DNA from: CAWBUW01 sp963792075 | GTDB lineage: Bacteria > Chloroflexota > Anaerolineae > Anaerolineales > UBA4823 | Assembly (NCBI GenBank): GCA_963792075.1 | Contig: CAWBUW010000012.1 | Span: 248,001-312,000 of the forward strand | Length of the DNA stretch: 64,000 nucleotides | Reading direction: 5' to 3' | Part shown: positions 52,015 through 61,841 of the stretch, piece by piece | How positions within the stretch are numbered: position 1 is the stretch's first letter | Layout of the letters: every line of letters starts with the position of its first letter | The notes under the pieces: generated by a model | What the model was told of the DNA's origin: nothing | Database searches by the model: none | Seen by the model: the letters and a program-made list of their open reading frames with translations, nothing else | Made by a program: the position numbers and the translations under genes

Positions 52015-53361
52015 TCAGGGTTCAAGCCCCAGGTTGCGCATGGCTTCCAGGGTAGGCGGAAAATTGGGGTGGATTTCGAGGCTTTTGCGGAAATCGGCTT
52101 CCGCGCCGGAAGTATCGCCCAGCGCCACTTTTGCCATCCCGCGCCAGTACAGGCTTTCTTCGAGCACCAGGCGTTCCTGGATGGTTGCAAAAGTAGTATT
52201 TGCCAGGTCAAGCACATCCTGGTAGCGTCCGGTGTAGTAATATGCAAAATAAGGCCCCGTCTGGTACCAGACCATACGGAAGGGGCGCAGACCATCATCC
52301 GGGAGCTGGGCATAAGCCAGGAAAGCCCGGTCGTAGGCCTGAGCGGCTGCGGCATAATCTAAAAGGCTCACGTTGACGCTGCCCAGGTTGTACAAAGCGA
52401 AATACTGGTCCACCCCCGTCAGTTCAGCAGACTCACGCGTAGCCAGCTCGAGCGCATGGCGGTTTGCCCAATCGTTATCGGCCCAATCGCCGAGCAAAGC
52501 TAACACTTCTGGCTCACGCACGCGTGGATACACAACGATAAAGGTAAAATCGAAAGAGCGCCAGCCCTGGATAAACTCTTCGTCTTTTATGTAGAAGTTC
52601 GGCCCATCCAGGTAAGTATCCTGCACGATGATCGCTTGCACGCTGTCATCATATCCGGTGACGAACTGGTAGTGCCCCATCCAGGAATAATGACCATCGG
52701 CATCCGTTTCGTAGTAACCCTTTTCGATCAATACCGGAAAACCAGCCACGATCATGCGCTTGAGCAGATCCAGGTTGCCGCCCAGTCGAACGACCGCAGC
52801 CAGGTCGGTGGTCTGAGTTTCAACAAAACTTTCCATCTCGTACGGCATCACGTTCTTGTCGTCTTTTTCGTTAGGCTTCACCACCTGCCCGACAGTATCG
52901 CGGTTGCCCTTCCAGCCCCAAAAATTCATGGCCATCGAGAGGTTTGCCGGGCCGCAGTAATTCCAGCGGCCGCGCTGCGTTTCATACTTCACACCGGGCA
53001 GGTTGATGCTCACAGGCAGCGGCGTAGACGTGATGGTAGGTGTAGGAGTTAAGGTAGGTGCAACAGTTGAACCAAGGGGTAATGGCGTTCGGGATGGAGG
53101 TGCGGTCAGAACCACCGTAGGCGTCTCCGTCAGCGCATTCAGAGTGGACTCAACGATTTGACCCACCTGTTCCTGGGGTACAAAAGTGATCTTCTCCGGC
53201 GGGTTGATCGCAGATCGGAAGCGCACCCACCAGGACTCAACCCGCCAGGCCAGGTGGTCGTTGACCACAGGGATTTTATAGATCCCTGCCGATAGCAGCA
53301 AGCAGCCAATCAGAACCAAAGGCACTAACACTACGTACAATGGGCGGAAGCGGGTCTTCAT
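52015..53361 (-). CDS. Membrane-anchored C39-like peptidase with TPR-like C-terminus
   Basis: 448-aa protein: one N-terminal transmembrane segment (residues ~8-28), a Thr/Pro linker (~80-118), then a papain-like C39_2 domain with catalytic Cys in RWNYCGPANLSMAMNFWGW, His in MGHYQFVTGYD and Asp in VQDTYLDG. The last ~160 residues are helical TPR-like repeats (YALYNLGSV..., ALGDTSGAEADFRKSLEIHP). It probably acts on the cell surface. First gene of the operon with sbcD and sbcC, an uncommon partner for a nuclease complex. Confidence 0.88.
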   Translation of the reverse strand: MKTRFRPLYVVLVPLVLIGCLLLSAGIYKIPVVNDHLAWRVESWWVRFRSAINPPEKITFVPQEQVGQIVESTLNALTETPTVVLTAPPSRTPLPLGSTVAPTLTPTPTITSTPLPVSINLPGVKYETQRGRWNYCGPANLSMAMNFWGWKGNRDTVGQVVKPNEKDDKNVMPYEMESFVETQTTDLAAVVRLGGNLDLLKRMIVAGFPVLIEKGYYETDADGHYSWMGHYQFVTGYDDSVQAIIVQDTYLDGPNFYIKDEEFIQGWRSFDFTFIVVYPRVREPEVLALLGDWADNDWANRHALELATRESAELTGVDQYFALYNLGSVNVSLLDYAAAAQAYDRAFLAYAQLPDDGLRPFRMVWYQTGPYFAYYYTGRYQDVLDLANTTFATIQERLVLEESLYWRGMAKVALGDTSGAEADFRKSLEIHPNFPPTLEAMRNLGLEP

Positions 53362-53407
53362 GCAGGGATTATATCACTGCCCAATGGTGGTATACTGCCA
53401 GGAAAGG

Positions 53408-55072
53408 ATGAACGCATTACTCACCGATCCGATGCTGGTCTTGTTCGCTATCCTGGCGCTGGGGCTGGGATTAGGGCAGGTATCGGTGCGTGGAATCTCG
53501 CTTGGCTCGGCGGGAGTGTTATTTGCGGCGATGCTTTTCGGGCATTATGGACTCAACATTCCCAAAGGGGTGATGGATCTGGGACTGCTGCTTTTCGTTT
53601 ACGCGGTAGGCTTGACCGCAGGGCCGCGTTTCTTCCGGACTTTCCAGCGTCACGGGATGCAGTTCGTGGTCCTGGCATTGGTAACCGTTGGGACAGGGGC
53701 ATTGATCACGATCGGGTTGGCGATCGCGCTCAAACTGCCCTATGAACTGGCCTCCGGGCTCTACACAGGCGCATTGACATCTACGCCGGCGCTGGCGGCA
53801 GCGATTGACGCCATCGAGCGCACCGCACCGGGAACCAGCAGTACTGCCTCGGTTGGCTACGGGATCGCTTATCCATTCAGTATGGTAGGCGTGGTGCTGC
53901 TGATGCAGTTCGTCCCCTCTTTGCTACGCCGTGACCTAAAAAGTGAGGAACAGCGCTGGCTGCACGAGAAGCGGCTGGAGTCGCCAGAACTGCTCAGCCG
54001 CCAATTCTTGATCAGCAACCCTAACTGTAGTGGCAAGCGAGTCAGTGAAATCAATCCGAACCGGATGACAAAGGCAAACATCTCACGCGTCAAGCGTGGC
54101 GAACAGGTGTTCGCAGCCGCATCCGACCTGATTTTGCAGCAAGGGGACGTAGTCATGGTCGTTGGCCCGCAGAGCGAGCTGGAGAAAATGCGCCTGCTGT
54201 TGGGTGAAGAACGCAACGAGCGCATGGACGTGAACGCCAACGTCCTCAGTGTCGACGTAGATGTCAGCGAGCCATCCTTGACCGGAAAAACATTGGCCGA
54301 AATGAAGGCCTGGGAAAGGTACACCATCGTGATTACGCGCATCCGCCGCCAGGGGCAGGAGCTGGCCCCAAGTGGAAACGCTACGCTTGAAATGGGCGAC
54401 AATATTCGCGTGGTCGGTGACCGCCAGGCAGTGGAGGCTTTTGTGAAGCTGGTACATGGCACGACCAGGCACGCCGACGAGACAAACCTGCTCCCTTTCC
54501 TGATCGGCCTGCTGCTGGGTGTAGCCATCGGTTCGATCCCGATCAACTTGCCAGGCGGATTCGGGGCGGAAGGCATTCAGGTCAAGCTGGGTGCGGCGGG
54601 AGGGGCTTTCCTGGTCAGCCTGCTGGTAGGACATTTCGGCGGCATCCCGCTCGGCCCGGCGAGTAAAGAAAACCGTTGGGGACGGCTGTATGTACCCAAT
54701 GCGGCGAAGAACCTGGCGCGCGAGTTAGGGCTGATCCTGTTCCTGGCAGGAGCCGGAACCAACGCAGGGGCGCATTTCATGGAAATCCTGCGCCAACAAG
54801 GCCCTGCGCTCCTGCTGGCAGGGATGGCGGTAACGATTGGCTCGGTGGCGGCCGGGATGCTGGTCATGCACCTGGGCTACCATTTGAATGTGCTGTCAAC
54901 CATGGGTTCCCTGTGCGCCTGTATGACCAACCCGCCCGGCCTGGGTGCAGTCAACAGCCAGACCGAGGCAGACCTGCCCACGATCGCTTATGCCAGCGTT
55001 TACCCTGTCGCATTGATCTTCAAAATTTTACTGGCGCAGGTATTGGTTGGAGTACTCCAGCGGCTTCTATAA
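53408..55072 (+). CDS. AspT/YidE-family transporter with two RCK_C domains
   Basis: 554-aa aspartate:alanine antiporter-type membrane protein: an N-terminal five- or six-helix YidE/YbjL duplication domain, a central cytoplasmic region with two TrkA-C (RCK_C) domains (near 190-275 and 280-365), and a second membrane half (~370-550). Conserved loop sequences GLYTGALTSTPALAAA and MGSLCACMTNPPGLGA repeat between halves. ATG 53408 follows aggaaagg; an earlier TTG/ATG would precede this site. Substrate unknown. Confidence 0.92.
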   Translation: MNALLTDPMLVLFAILALGLGLGQVSVRGISLGSAGVLFAAMLFGHYGLNIPKGVMDLGLLLFVYAVGLTAGPRFFRTFQRHGMQFVVLALVTVGTGALITIGLAIALKLPYELASGLYTGALTSTPALAAAIDAIERTAPGTSSTASVGYGIAYPFSMVGVVLLMQFVPSLLRRDLKSEEQRWLHEKRLESPELLSRQFLISNPNCSGKRVSEINPNRMTKANISRVKRGEQVFAAASDLILQQGDVVMVVGPQSELEKMRLLLGEERNERMDVNANVLSVDVDVSEPSLTGKTLAEMKAWERYTIVITRIRRQGQELAPSGNATLEMGDNIRVVGDRQAVEAFVKLVHGTTRHADETNLLPFLIGLLLGVAIGSIPINLPGGFGAEGIQVKLGAAGGAFLVSLLVGHFGGIPLGPASKENRWGRLYVPNAAKNLARELGLILFLAGAGTNAGAHFMEILRQQGPALLLAGMAVTIGSVAAGMLVMHLGYHLNVLSTMGSLCACMTNPPGLGAVNSQTEADLPTIAYASVYPVALIFKILLAQVLVGVLQRLL

Positions 55073-55229
55073 AATCTGGAAGCGCCGGGATTGTCTCAGG
55101 ATTGTCCCAGGATTCTCTATGATATCTTACCTGCTCATTGGGTTGGCAAACTGGAGGTAACTTCTGACCGAAGATCATTCCCACAGGATAGCGCTCATTG
55201 ACCGGATTGCGCTCATACCGCCGGACTGG

Positions 55230-56993
55230 GTGGAGGGCGTTGTCTGGTTTGGATTTGCGCTGCTCTTGCTCAGCCCCACTTTTCAACCCAGTCTGAGCCA
55301 ACTCAACCCTTGGGACGAATCAGTTTATATCGATGCTGGACGCCGCTTATTGGAAGGCCAGCACCTGACCCAGCTCGCTTTCAGTCCCCTATCCAGCATC
55401 TTCTACGCCCTGATGATCCTGCCTTTCCGCTATGCGCCCACCTGGATGGCGCAGGCTGCGGGGTTGGGGCGATTGCTGCTGTTTGCCCTGATCTGGTGGG
55501 GAGCCTGGCTGGTTACAGGCGAAATGGGGCAGCAGATGAAGCTGCCCGCACTTCAACGGATCGCCGCGGGGCTGTTCCTGGTCACCCCGATAAGCGGAAC
55601 GATGCTCAGCTTCCCCAGTGACCCGCTCTTCGCCGGATTTGCTGCGCTCTGCCTGTGGCAGGTGCTCTCCTGGCAGCGAAGCGGTGAGAGACGTGGGTTG
55701 GTGTGGTCATCCATTTTTCTCGGATTGGCTACTTTAGGTCGCAATGACGGGCTGGTGTTGGTCCCAGTGTTGCTGTGCCTGGCATTCCTGGGGCCCAGCC
55801 AAGGGGCAGAACGCCGCCCATCTTCACCCAAAAGCGCCTTGTTCTTTGGGCGCGCCGCCCTGGCGCGGCTGCTGGCCAGTGCCATCCCTTTTCTTCTTGT
55901 GGTGGGAGGATACTGTCTGTTATACGGCCTGCAGAGCGGCAGTTTCGACACCGGGTTGCCCGAACGAACCTATGACAATTTCGAGGCCGGGCAGCAGGTG
56001 ATCTACGCCGGCACCGGGACACAGAACGTGGTCGTTGAATCAAAATTGGAAGCGCGGCGTATCTTCGGCTCGCCGGAAGAGAACGGTTTCTCGCCGCTGA
56101 GGGCAATCCAGCGCAACCCGGCGGTGTATTTCCAACGCTTGCGCGCGGCGCTGGCCCGGCTGCCGGAGCAAGTGTTGGATGCTTACAGCCAGCGTTTCAG
56201 TATTTTGCTGGTGGCGCTGGCGCTGCGCGGCGTGTGGGAGACAATCCGTCGCAAACAGCTCCTGCTGCTGGCGGCTTTAGCATTATGGCCTTTGCACCTG
56301 GCCAGCGGGCTGGTCATTACCCTGTTCCGCAGCGGGCATTTACTGTTTCCTTTCTACGTCGTCTTCGGCCTGGCCGGGGCCGGTGCCGCCAGCCTGTTGA
56401 GCCAAATCGAAGCAAAACGCTGGAAAGAATGCGCCGCCTGGGTGGGAGGGCTGGCGTTGCTATCCATCAGCGCCTGGGCAGCCAATAAGCTGGCAATCTA
56501 TTATGGCACAATCATGCTCCTGGCAGTGCTGCTGGCGCTGGCAGTGTTAAGGTTGGTAGGGCGGCCGGAAAACAATCCCGGTTTTTGGCCTACCGCACTG
56601 CTGCTGTTGTTTGCCGCAGGAGTCATCCTGCGGGGTGGCTTTCCCAGTCCATCCCGCCCGGACCTGGGTGCAGACCCACAACAGCAAGCTGTGACCGCGC
56701 TGGCCAATGCCTTTCCGCCGGGCTCCCTTGTCGCGGCTGGAGCGCCAGGCCCGGTCTGGGCGGCGCGCATGACTTACGGTGGGCTGGCATCCACCGATGT
56801 ACCGAGCGAGCTGGATAGTTTCCATTTTGTAGATTGGCTGCGTGGCCAGGGTTTTCAGGCTGTCTACATAGACTACAGCCTGTACGTAGACAACCCTGCC
56901 ATCTGGGCGCTGATCGAAGAGCAAATCGGCTCAGGTTTGGAACGCATCTACCAGAGCTCGGATGGAGATTTGCAGATTCTAAAAATAAAGTGA
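55230..56993 (+). CDS. Multi-pass membrane protein, probable GT-C-type glycosyltransferase
   Basis: 587-aa polytopic protein with about ten to twelve hydrophobic segments and a C-terminal extracytoplasmic domain (~475-587). The first loop NPWDESVYIDAGRRLLEGQ has the acidic pair and placement typical of GT-C enzymes (ArnT/PMT-like), so transfer of a sugar from a lipid-linked donor is possible. The annotated start is GTG 55230. An in-frame CTG at 55164 stands 6 nt behind ggagg (55153-55157) with no ATG, GTG or TTG between, so the real start may be CTG (609 aa). No close family recognised. Confidence 0.7.
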   Translation: MEGVVWFGFALLLLSPTFQPSLSQLNPWDESVYIDAGRRLLEGQHLTQLAFSPLSSIFYALMILPFRYAPTWMAQAAGLGRLLLFALIWWGAWLVTGEMGQQMKLPALQRIAAGLFLVTPISGTMLSFPSDPLFAGFAALCLWQVLSWQRSGERRGLVWSSIFLGLATLGRNDGLVLVPVLLCLAFLGPSQGAERRPSSPKSALFFGRAALARLLASAIPFLLVVGGYCLLYGLQSGSFDTGLPERTYDNFEAGQQVIYAGTGTQNVVVESKLEARRIFGSPEENGFSPLRAIQRNPAVYFQRLRAALARLPEQVLDAYSQRFSILLVALALRGVWETIRRKQLLLLAALALWPLHLASGLVITLFRSGHLLFPFYVVFGLAGAGAASLLSQIEAKRWKECAAWVGGLALLSISAWAANKLAIYYGTIMLLAVLLALAVLRLVGRPENNPGFWPTALLLLFAAGVILRGGFPSPSRPDLGADPQQQAVTALANAFPPGSLVAAGAPGPVWAARMTYGGLASTDVPSELDSFHFVDWLRGQGFQAVYIDYSLYVDNPAIWALIEEQIGSGLERIYQSSDGDLQILKIK

Positions 56994-57034
56994 TTCCTCT
57001 TCATAACAGGAGAGGAGCAGAAAAGGAGCCGCAC

Positions 57035-58390
57035 ATGAAACGGCAGACCCTAACCCTCAAAAGCGCGAAGTTTACGCATAGGATACTCAGGATCGGATTG
57101 TCTCTTTTCCTGTTATGTTTTCTGTTACCAACCGTGTCGAGTCTGGCTAAAACCGAGCAGCCTCTGATCCTGGTCCTTACCGCAGATGGTCCGGTGACGC
57201 CGGCCATGGCGGAATATCTCTCCCGCGGCATCCGTACCGCGGAGCAGCGTGGCGCGGAAATGTTGGTCTTCCAGCTTAACACGCCGGGGGGCAGCATCAC
57301 CGTGATGAATGAAATGGTACAGGATATCCGCCAGAGTACGGTGCCGGTCATCGTTTATGTGGCGCCGCGTGGCGCAATGGCTGGATCTGCTGGGACAATC
57401 ATTACCCTTGCCGGGCATGCCTCCGCCATGGCCCCAGAGACAATCATTGGCGCAGCCAGCCCGGTTGGCGGCCAGGGGGAAGATCTAAATGAGACCCTGG
57501 CGGCTAAGGAAAAGAACGCACTGACCGCGACGATTGAAACGTTGATGGAAGACCGCCCACCAGAAGCTGTGGCACTGGCCAAACAAACTGTAGAAACAGC
57601 TGAGGCGGTTCCGGCCAGCCAGGCGCTGCAAATTGGCATGGTTGATTACATGGCTGCGAACCTGGATGATCTGCTTCTTCAGTTGAATGGGCACAATGTG
57701 AAAGTCAACGATGAAGTGCGCACGCTTCACACCCAGGCTGCGCAGGTACAAGAACTGCCCATCTCTTTTATCGAGCAACTCTTACTCCTGCTAACCGATC
57801 CGAACATTGTCTTTCTGCTGATTACCATTGGCGCGCAAGCAATCCTGATTGAACTGTCCAGCCCAGGTGGTTGGGTAGCCGGTTTTGTAGGGATCGTCTC
57901 GCTGGCGTTGGCCTTTTACGGGCTGGGCGTGCTGTCGGTAAACTGGTTCGGGCTGGTCTTTCTCATCCTGGCATTTGTTTTATTCATCCTGGATATCAAA
58001 GCGCCCACCCACGGTGCGCTGACCGCGGCAGGAGTCGGATCGCTGATCACGGGCGCGCTGGTGCTGTTCAACTCACCGGGCACGCCTACTTTTCAGCACG
58101 TATCCGTCCCGCTCGTGGTCGGCGTTTCGCTGGTCACCGCAGCGACCTTCTTCGTCGTCGTTTCGTTTGGGATAAAAGCGCAGCGTGCCCCAATTTCCAC
58201 CGGGCAGGAAAGCCTGGTGGGACGCAGCGGGATCGCGCGCAGCGCGCTCAACCCGAATGGGCAGGTACAGGTGGCCAGCGAGTTATGGAGCGCCGACCTG
58301 GCTGAAGGCGAAGCGCCCATCGAAAAAGGGGAGCGCGTGCTGGTTACCCGGGTTGACGGGCTGCGGCTGATCGTCAAAAAGGAAGTCTGA
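57035..58390 (+). CDS. NfeD-family membrane-bound ClpP-class serine protease
   Basis: 451-aa protein: signal/anchor (residues ~15-37), a ClpP/SppA-like protease domain (~40-240) with LNTPGGSITVMNEM and the nucleophile in PRGAMAGSAGTI, four transmembrane helices (~255-375), and a C-terminal NfeD OB-fold domain (GQESLVGRSGIARSALNPNG). Long-form NfeD proteins usually pair with a stomatin-like protein; none is adjacent. AAGGAG (57023-57028) lies 6 nt before ATG. Confidence 0.93.
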   Translation: MKRQTLTLKSAKFTHRILRIGLSLFLLCFLLPTVSSLAKTEQPLILVLTADGPVTPAMAEYLSRGIRTAEQRGAEMLVFQLNTPGGSITVMNEMVQDIRQSTVPVIVYVAPRGAMAGSAGTIITLAGHASAMAPETIIGAASPVGGQGEDLNETLAAKEKNALTATIETLMEDRPPEAVALAKQTVETAEAVPASQALQIGMVDYMAANLDDLLLQLNGHNVKVNDEVRTLHTQAAQVQELPISFIEQLLLLLTDPNIVFLLITIGAQAILIELSSPGGWVAGFVGIVSLALAFYGLGVLSVNWFGLVFLILAFVLFILDIKAPTHGALTAAGVGSLITGALVLFNSPGTPTFQHVSVPLVVGVSLVTAATFFVVVSFGIKAQRAPISTGQESLVGRSGIARSALNPNGQVQVASELWSADLAEGEAPIEKGERVLVTRVDGLRLIVKKEV

Positions 58391-58408
58391 TCTGACAACC
58401 CATCAAGG

Positions 58409-58437
58409 TTGACATTTCTGAAAAGGAGGTCTACACT
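58409..58437 (+). promoter_or_regulatory. Sigma-70-type promoter of the sugar ABC operon
   Basis: TTGACA (58409-58414), 17-nt spacer, TACACT (58432-58437). It predicts a leader of about 120 nt before the binding-protein gene. An aaggaggt inside the spacer and another near 58486 have no start codon behind them. Confidence 0.7.
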
Positions 58438-58564
58438 ATTTTCGTACACACCTGCTGAAATACAGCCGGCTTACTTTGGTTCTATAAGGAGGTGTAAGTT
58501 ACGAAAATCAAAAACCCATTCCGTTTGTAACCAACTAACAACTAACCGAATTTTGGAGAAGAAT

Positions 58565-59860
58565 ATGCGTAAAACCTTTGTCTTTCTGAGCCTGTTGGTC
58601 GCCCTTTCGCTGATTCTGTCGGCCTGCGGCGCCCAGGCAACCCCTACCGAGAAAGCTGCCGAAGCACCGGTGGCAGCCGAGACCGTCACCCTGACGATCG
58701 AAAGCTGGCGCAATGATGACCTGACCATCTGGCAGGATAAGATCATCCCCGCCTTCGAAGCCAAGAACCCGGGCATCAAAGTCCTCTTCACCCCTGCCGC
58801 TCCGGCAGAATACAACGGCGTGTTAAACACCAAGCTCGAAGGTGGCACTGCTGGCGACTTGATCACCTGCCGCCCGTTTGACGCATCGTTGTCGTTGTTT
58901 GAAAAAGGCTACCTGAAAGACATCACCGACCTGTCTGGCATGGAGAATTTCTCCGATGTAGCCAAGAGCGCCTGGATCACCGATGACGGTAAATCCGTCT
59001 TCTGTGTGCCGATGGCCTCCGTGATCCACGGTTTCTTCTACAATGCCGACGCTTTTGAGAAGCTCGGACTGAAAGAACCCGCCACGCAGGCAGAGTTCAT
59101 GGCAGCACTGGAAACAATCAAAGCTGACGGCACCTACACCCCACTGGCAATGGGTACCGCAGACTTGTGGGAAGCCGCCACAATGGGCTTCCAGAACATC
59201 GGCCCCAACTACTGGAAAGGCGAGGAAGGCCGCAAAGCGCTGATCGCCGGTACCGCCAAGTACACGGATGCACCCTATATAGCGACCTGGGCCGCCCTGG
59301 CCTCCTGGAAACCGTACATGCCAGAAGGCTTCGAAGCCGTGAAATACCCCGATGCGCAGCAGCTCTTCACCCTGGGTAAGGCTGCTATTTACCCGACCGG
59401 ATCGTGGGAAATCTCTACCTTTGAAAAAGATGCCCAGTTCAAGATGGGCATCTTCCCGCCGCCAGTTGAAAAAGCGGGAGACACCTGCTATATCAGTGAC
59501 CACACTGACATAGCTCTGGGCATGAACGCTGCTACCAAACACCCAGCCGAAGCACGCAAGTTCCTCGAGTGGATGACCAGCGCCGAATTCGCCGGACTGT
59601 ATAGCAACGCGCTGCCCGGCTTCTTCACGCTCTCGAACCACAAGATCACGCTGACCGATCCTTTGGCGCAGGAATTCCTGAGCTGGCGCGGCACCTGCCA
59701 ATCGACAATCCGCAACTCGTACCAGATCCTTTCCCGTGGCGAGCCCAACCTGGAGAATGAGCTGTGGCGCGTCAGCGCGGCGGTGATCAACGGCACGCTG
59801 ACCCCTGAAGCTGCCGGCAAAGAAATCCAGGACGGCCTGGATAAGTGGTACAAACCATAA
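58565..59860 (+). CDS. ABC sugar transporter substrate-binding lipoprotein (family 1)
   Basis: 431-aa extracellular solute-binding protein. Signal peptide with lipobox LSACG (Cys21), followed by an Ala/Pro/Glu linker, then the type 1 fold (VTLTIESWRNDDL..., KYPDAQQLFTLGKAAIYPTGSWEISTFE). This family binds mono- and oligosaccharides. Ggagaag precedes ATG 58565. It heads an operon with two permeases and two dehydrogenases. Confidence 0.94.
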   Translation: MRKTFVFLSLLVALSLILSACGAQATPTEKAAEAPVAAETVTLTIESWRNDDLTIWQDKIIPAFEAKNPGIKVLFTPAAPAEYNGVLNTKLEGGTAGDLITCRPFDASLSLFEKGYLKDITDLSGMENFSDVAKSAWITDDGKSVFCVPMASVIHGFFYNADAFEKLGLKEPATQAEFMAALETIKADGTYTPLAMGTADLWEAATMGFQNIGPNYWKGEEGRKALIAGTAKYTDAPYIATWAALASWKPYMPEGFEAVKYPDAQQLFTLGKAAIYPTGSWEISTFEKDAQFKMGIFPPPVEKAGDTCYISDHTDIALGMNAATKHPAEARKFLEWMTSAEFAGLYSNALPGFFTLSNHKITLTDPLAQEFLSWRGTCQSTIRNSYQILSRGEPNLENELWRVSAAVINGTLTPEAAGKEIQDGLDKWYKP

Positions 59861-59930
59861 ACACTTGATATTCTACATGCTGCTGTCTCAGAAGTAACGA
59901 TCGAGTACCGCAGCTCTTCGCGAAAGTATT

Positions 59931-59968
59931 ATGGTGTGCTGTCCCTGATTGTGGGGGCAGCACACCAT
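59931..59968 (+). other. Hairpin between binding-protein and permease genes
   Basis: Arms 59931-59941 and 59958-59968 (atggtgtgctg / cagcacaccat) with extra tccc/gggg pairing inside. No T-run follows. Such hairpins often protect the 3' end of binding-protein mRNA or weaken read-through, so that the binding protein is made in excess. Confidence 0.65.
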
Positions 59969-60000
59969 GAATCAATGCAATTTTTGACTGGAGGCGCCCG

Positions 60001-60927
60001 ATGCAACTCCCCGCCCAGCGGAAACCCTTTCCCAGCCATATCCTGGTTTTTCTAGGTCCAGCCGTAATCCTTTATACTGCTTTCATGGTCATCCCATTGA
60101 TCGATTCACTCCGCCTGAGTTTCTTCGATATCAACGCTCAGAACCAATCATTTTTCGTTGGGATGCAGAACTATATCAAGCTGTTCACCAATAGTAATTT
60201 CGCCCCTTTCTTCTGGAACGCCCTACGCAATAATTTTATCTTCTTTGCCGTGCACATGCTCGTGCAAAACCCAATCGGGTTGTTGCTGGCGGCGCTACTG
60301 GCTGGAGGCGGTCGCGTGCGCGACTTCTTCCGCACGGTCATTTTCATGCCCACGGTATTGTCAGTCGTCATCATCGGCTTCATCTGGCAGGTGATCCTGA
60401 ACCCGCTTTGGGGGGTAACCGAAAGCATGCTGAAGGCGATTGGCCTGGGCAGCCTGTTCGCCCCCTGGCTGGGGCTGCAAAACTCAGCCCTGGTCACCGT
60501 GGCGCTGATCTCAGTGTGGCAGTTTGTTGGTATACCCATGATCCTGTTCTATGCCGCACTGATTGGCATCCCGGAGGAGCTGACCGAAGCCGCACACGTA
60601 GATGGCGCCAATGGCTGGCAGATCTTCTGGAATGTCAAGTTCCCTTTGATCCTGCCACAGATAGGTATTGTAGGCATCCTGACCTTCGTAGGTAATTTCA
60701 ACGCCTTTGACTTGATCTACACCATGAAAGGCGCCAACGCCGGGCCAGAATTCGCCACGGATATCATGGGCACACTGTTCTACCGCACCTTCTTCGGGCA
60801 GCAGCTTCAACTGGGCAACCCGACCATGGGAGCGACGGTAGCTACGATGATGTTCTTGATCATCCTGACTGGCGTATTGATTTACATGTTCTTCTGGGCA
60901 CGCCGCGTCCAGACCTACGAGCTGTGA
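60001..60927 (+). CDS. Sugar ABC transporter permease (MalF/UgpA type)
   Basis: 308-aa inner-membrane permease with six helices. The cytoplasmic EAA loop EELTEAAHVDGANGWQIFWNVKFPLILPQ is typical of carbohydrate uptake transporter family 1 (CUT1). ggaggcg precedes ATG 60001. It pairs with the next permease, whose gene starts 9 nt downstream. No ATPase gene lies in the operon. Confidence 0.95.
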   Translation: MQLPAQRKPFPSHILVFLGPAVILYTAFMVIPLIDSLRLSFFDINAQNQSFFVGMQNYIKLFTNSNFAPFFWNALRNNFIFFAVHMLVQNPIGLLLAALLAGGGRVRDFFRTVIFMPTVLSVVIIGFIWQVILNPLWGVTESMLKAIGLGSLFAPWLGLQNSALVTVALISVWQFVGIPMILFYAALIGIPEELTEAAHVDGANGWQIFWNVKFPLILPQIGIVGILTFVGNFNAFDLIYTMKGANAGPEFATDIMGTLFYRTFFGQQLQLGNPTMGATVATMMFLIILTGVLIYMFFWARRVQTYEL

Positions 60928-60936
60928 GGTGACGCC

Positions 60937-61815
60937 ATGACAACCCTTCCTGCTGAACATACCCCGATCCACAGCTCACCGCTTTATCGCCTTCGCCAGG
61001 CATTCAACCGGGCAGTCCCCGTCATCGTGCTGACCCTGTATGCGATCATCGCCCTATTCCCGATCTTCATGATCTTGATCAATTCGTTTAAAAGCCGCAA
61101 GGCCATCTTCGGTTCGCCTTTCAGCCTGCCAGGCCCGGGAACTTTCAGCCTGATCGGGTACGACACCGTGATCAACCGCTCCACTTTTCACATCTATTTC
61201 CTGAACAGCATCATCGTCACTTTCACGGCGTTAGTGTTCACGCTGCTGATCGGGGCCATGGCGGCTTTCGCTCTGGCGGAATACAACTTCCGCGGCAATG
61301 CGCTGACCGGGCTTTACCTTTCGTTTGGAATTATGATCCCCATCCGCCTGGGCACGGTAGGCATCCTGCGCCTGATGGTGGCACTGCATTTGGTGAATAC
61401 TTTAACCGGGCTGATCCTGATCTACGTTGCGCAGGCGCTTCCGCTGACCATCTTTATTTTGACCCAGTTTATGCGCCAGGTGCCGATGGATTTGAAGGAT
61501 GCTGCGCGCATTGATGGTGCCAGCGAGTACCAGGTCTTTGGGTTGGTGCTGCCGCTGGTGCGTCCGGCATTAGGCGCCATCGGCATCTTCACGATGATCC
61601 CGATCTGGAATGACCTGTGGTTCCCATTGATCGTTTCGCCTTCGGCAAAAACCGCCACGGTCACGCTAGGCGTGCAGCAGTTCTTGGGGCAGTTCGTTTC
61701 AGATTGGAATGCGGTGCTCTCTTCGCTGACACTGGCAATGGTGCCGATCCTGCTGCTGTACATCGTCTTCTCCCGCCAGATGATCAAGTCAATCACATCG
61801 GGAGCAATCAAGTAA
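60937..61815 (+). CDS. Sugar ABC transporter permease (MalG/UgpE type)
   Basis: 292-aa six-helix permease with the EAA loop PMDLKDAARIDGASEYQVFGLVLPLVRP. Second membrane subunit of the CUT1-type sugar importer encoded here. The ATPase would have to come from elsewhere in the genome (MsmK/MalK-like sharing, inferred). Confidence 0.95.
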   Translation: MTTLPAEHTPIHSSPLYRLRQAFNRAVPVIVLTLYAIIALFPIFMILINSFKSRKAIFGSPFSLPGPGTFSLIGYDTVINRSTFHIYFLNSIIVTFTALVFTLLIGAMAAFALAEYNFRGNALTGLYLSFGIMIPIRLGTVGILRLMVALHLVNTLTGLILIYVAQALPLTIFILTQFMRQVPMDLKDAARIDGASEYQVFGLVLPLVRPALGAIGIFTMIPIWNDLWFPLIVSPSAKTATVTLGVQQFLGQFVSDWNAVLSSLTLAMVPILLLYIVFSRQMIKSITSGAIK

Positions 61816-61841
61816 TTTTAAATTTAGAAGGAGGAATGCGC

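Noticed and set aside
58421..58493. Two strong Shine-Dalgarno-like sequences (aaggaggt) as starts of small genes
   Set aside because: No start codon lies at usable distance; the first is inside the predicted promoter spacer.
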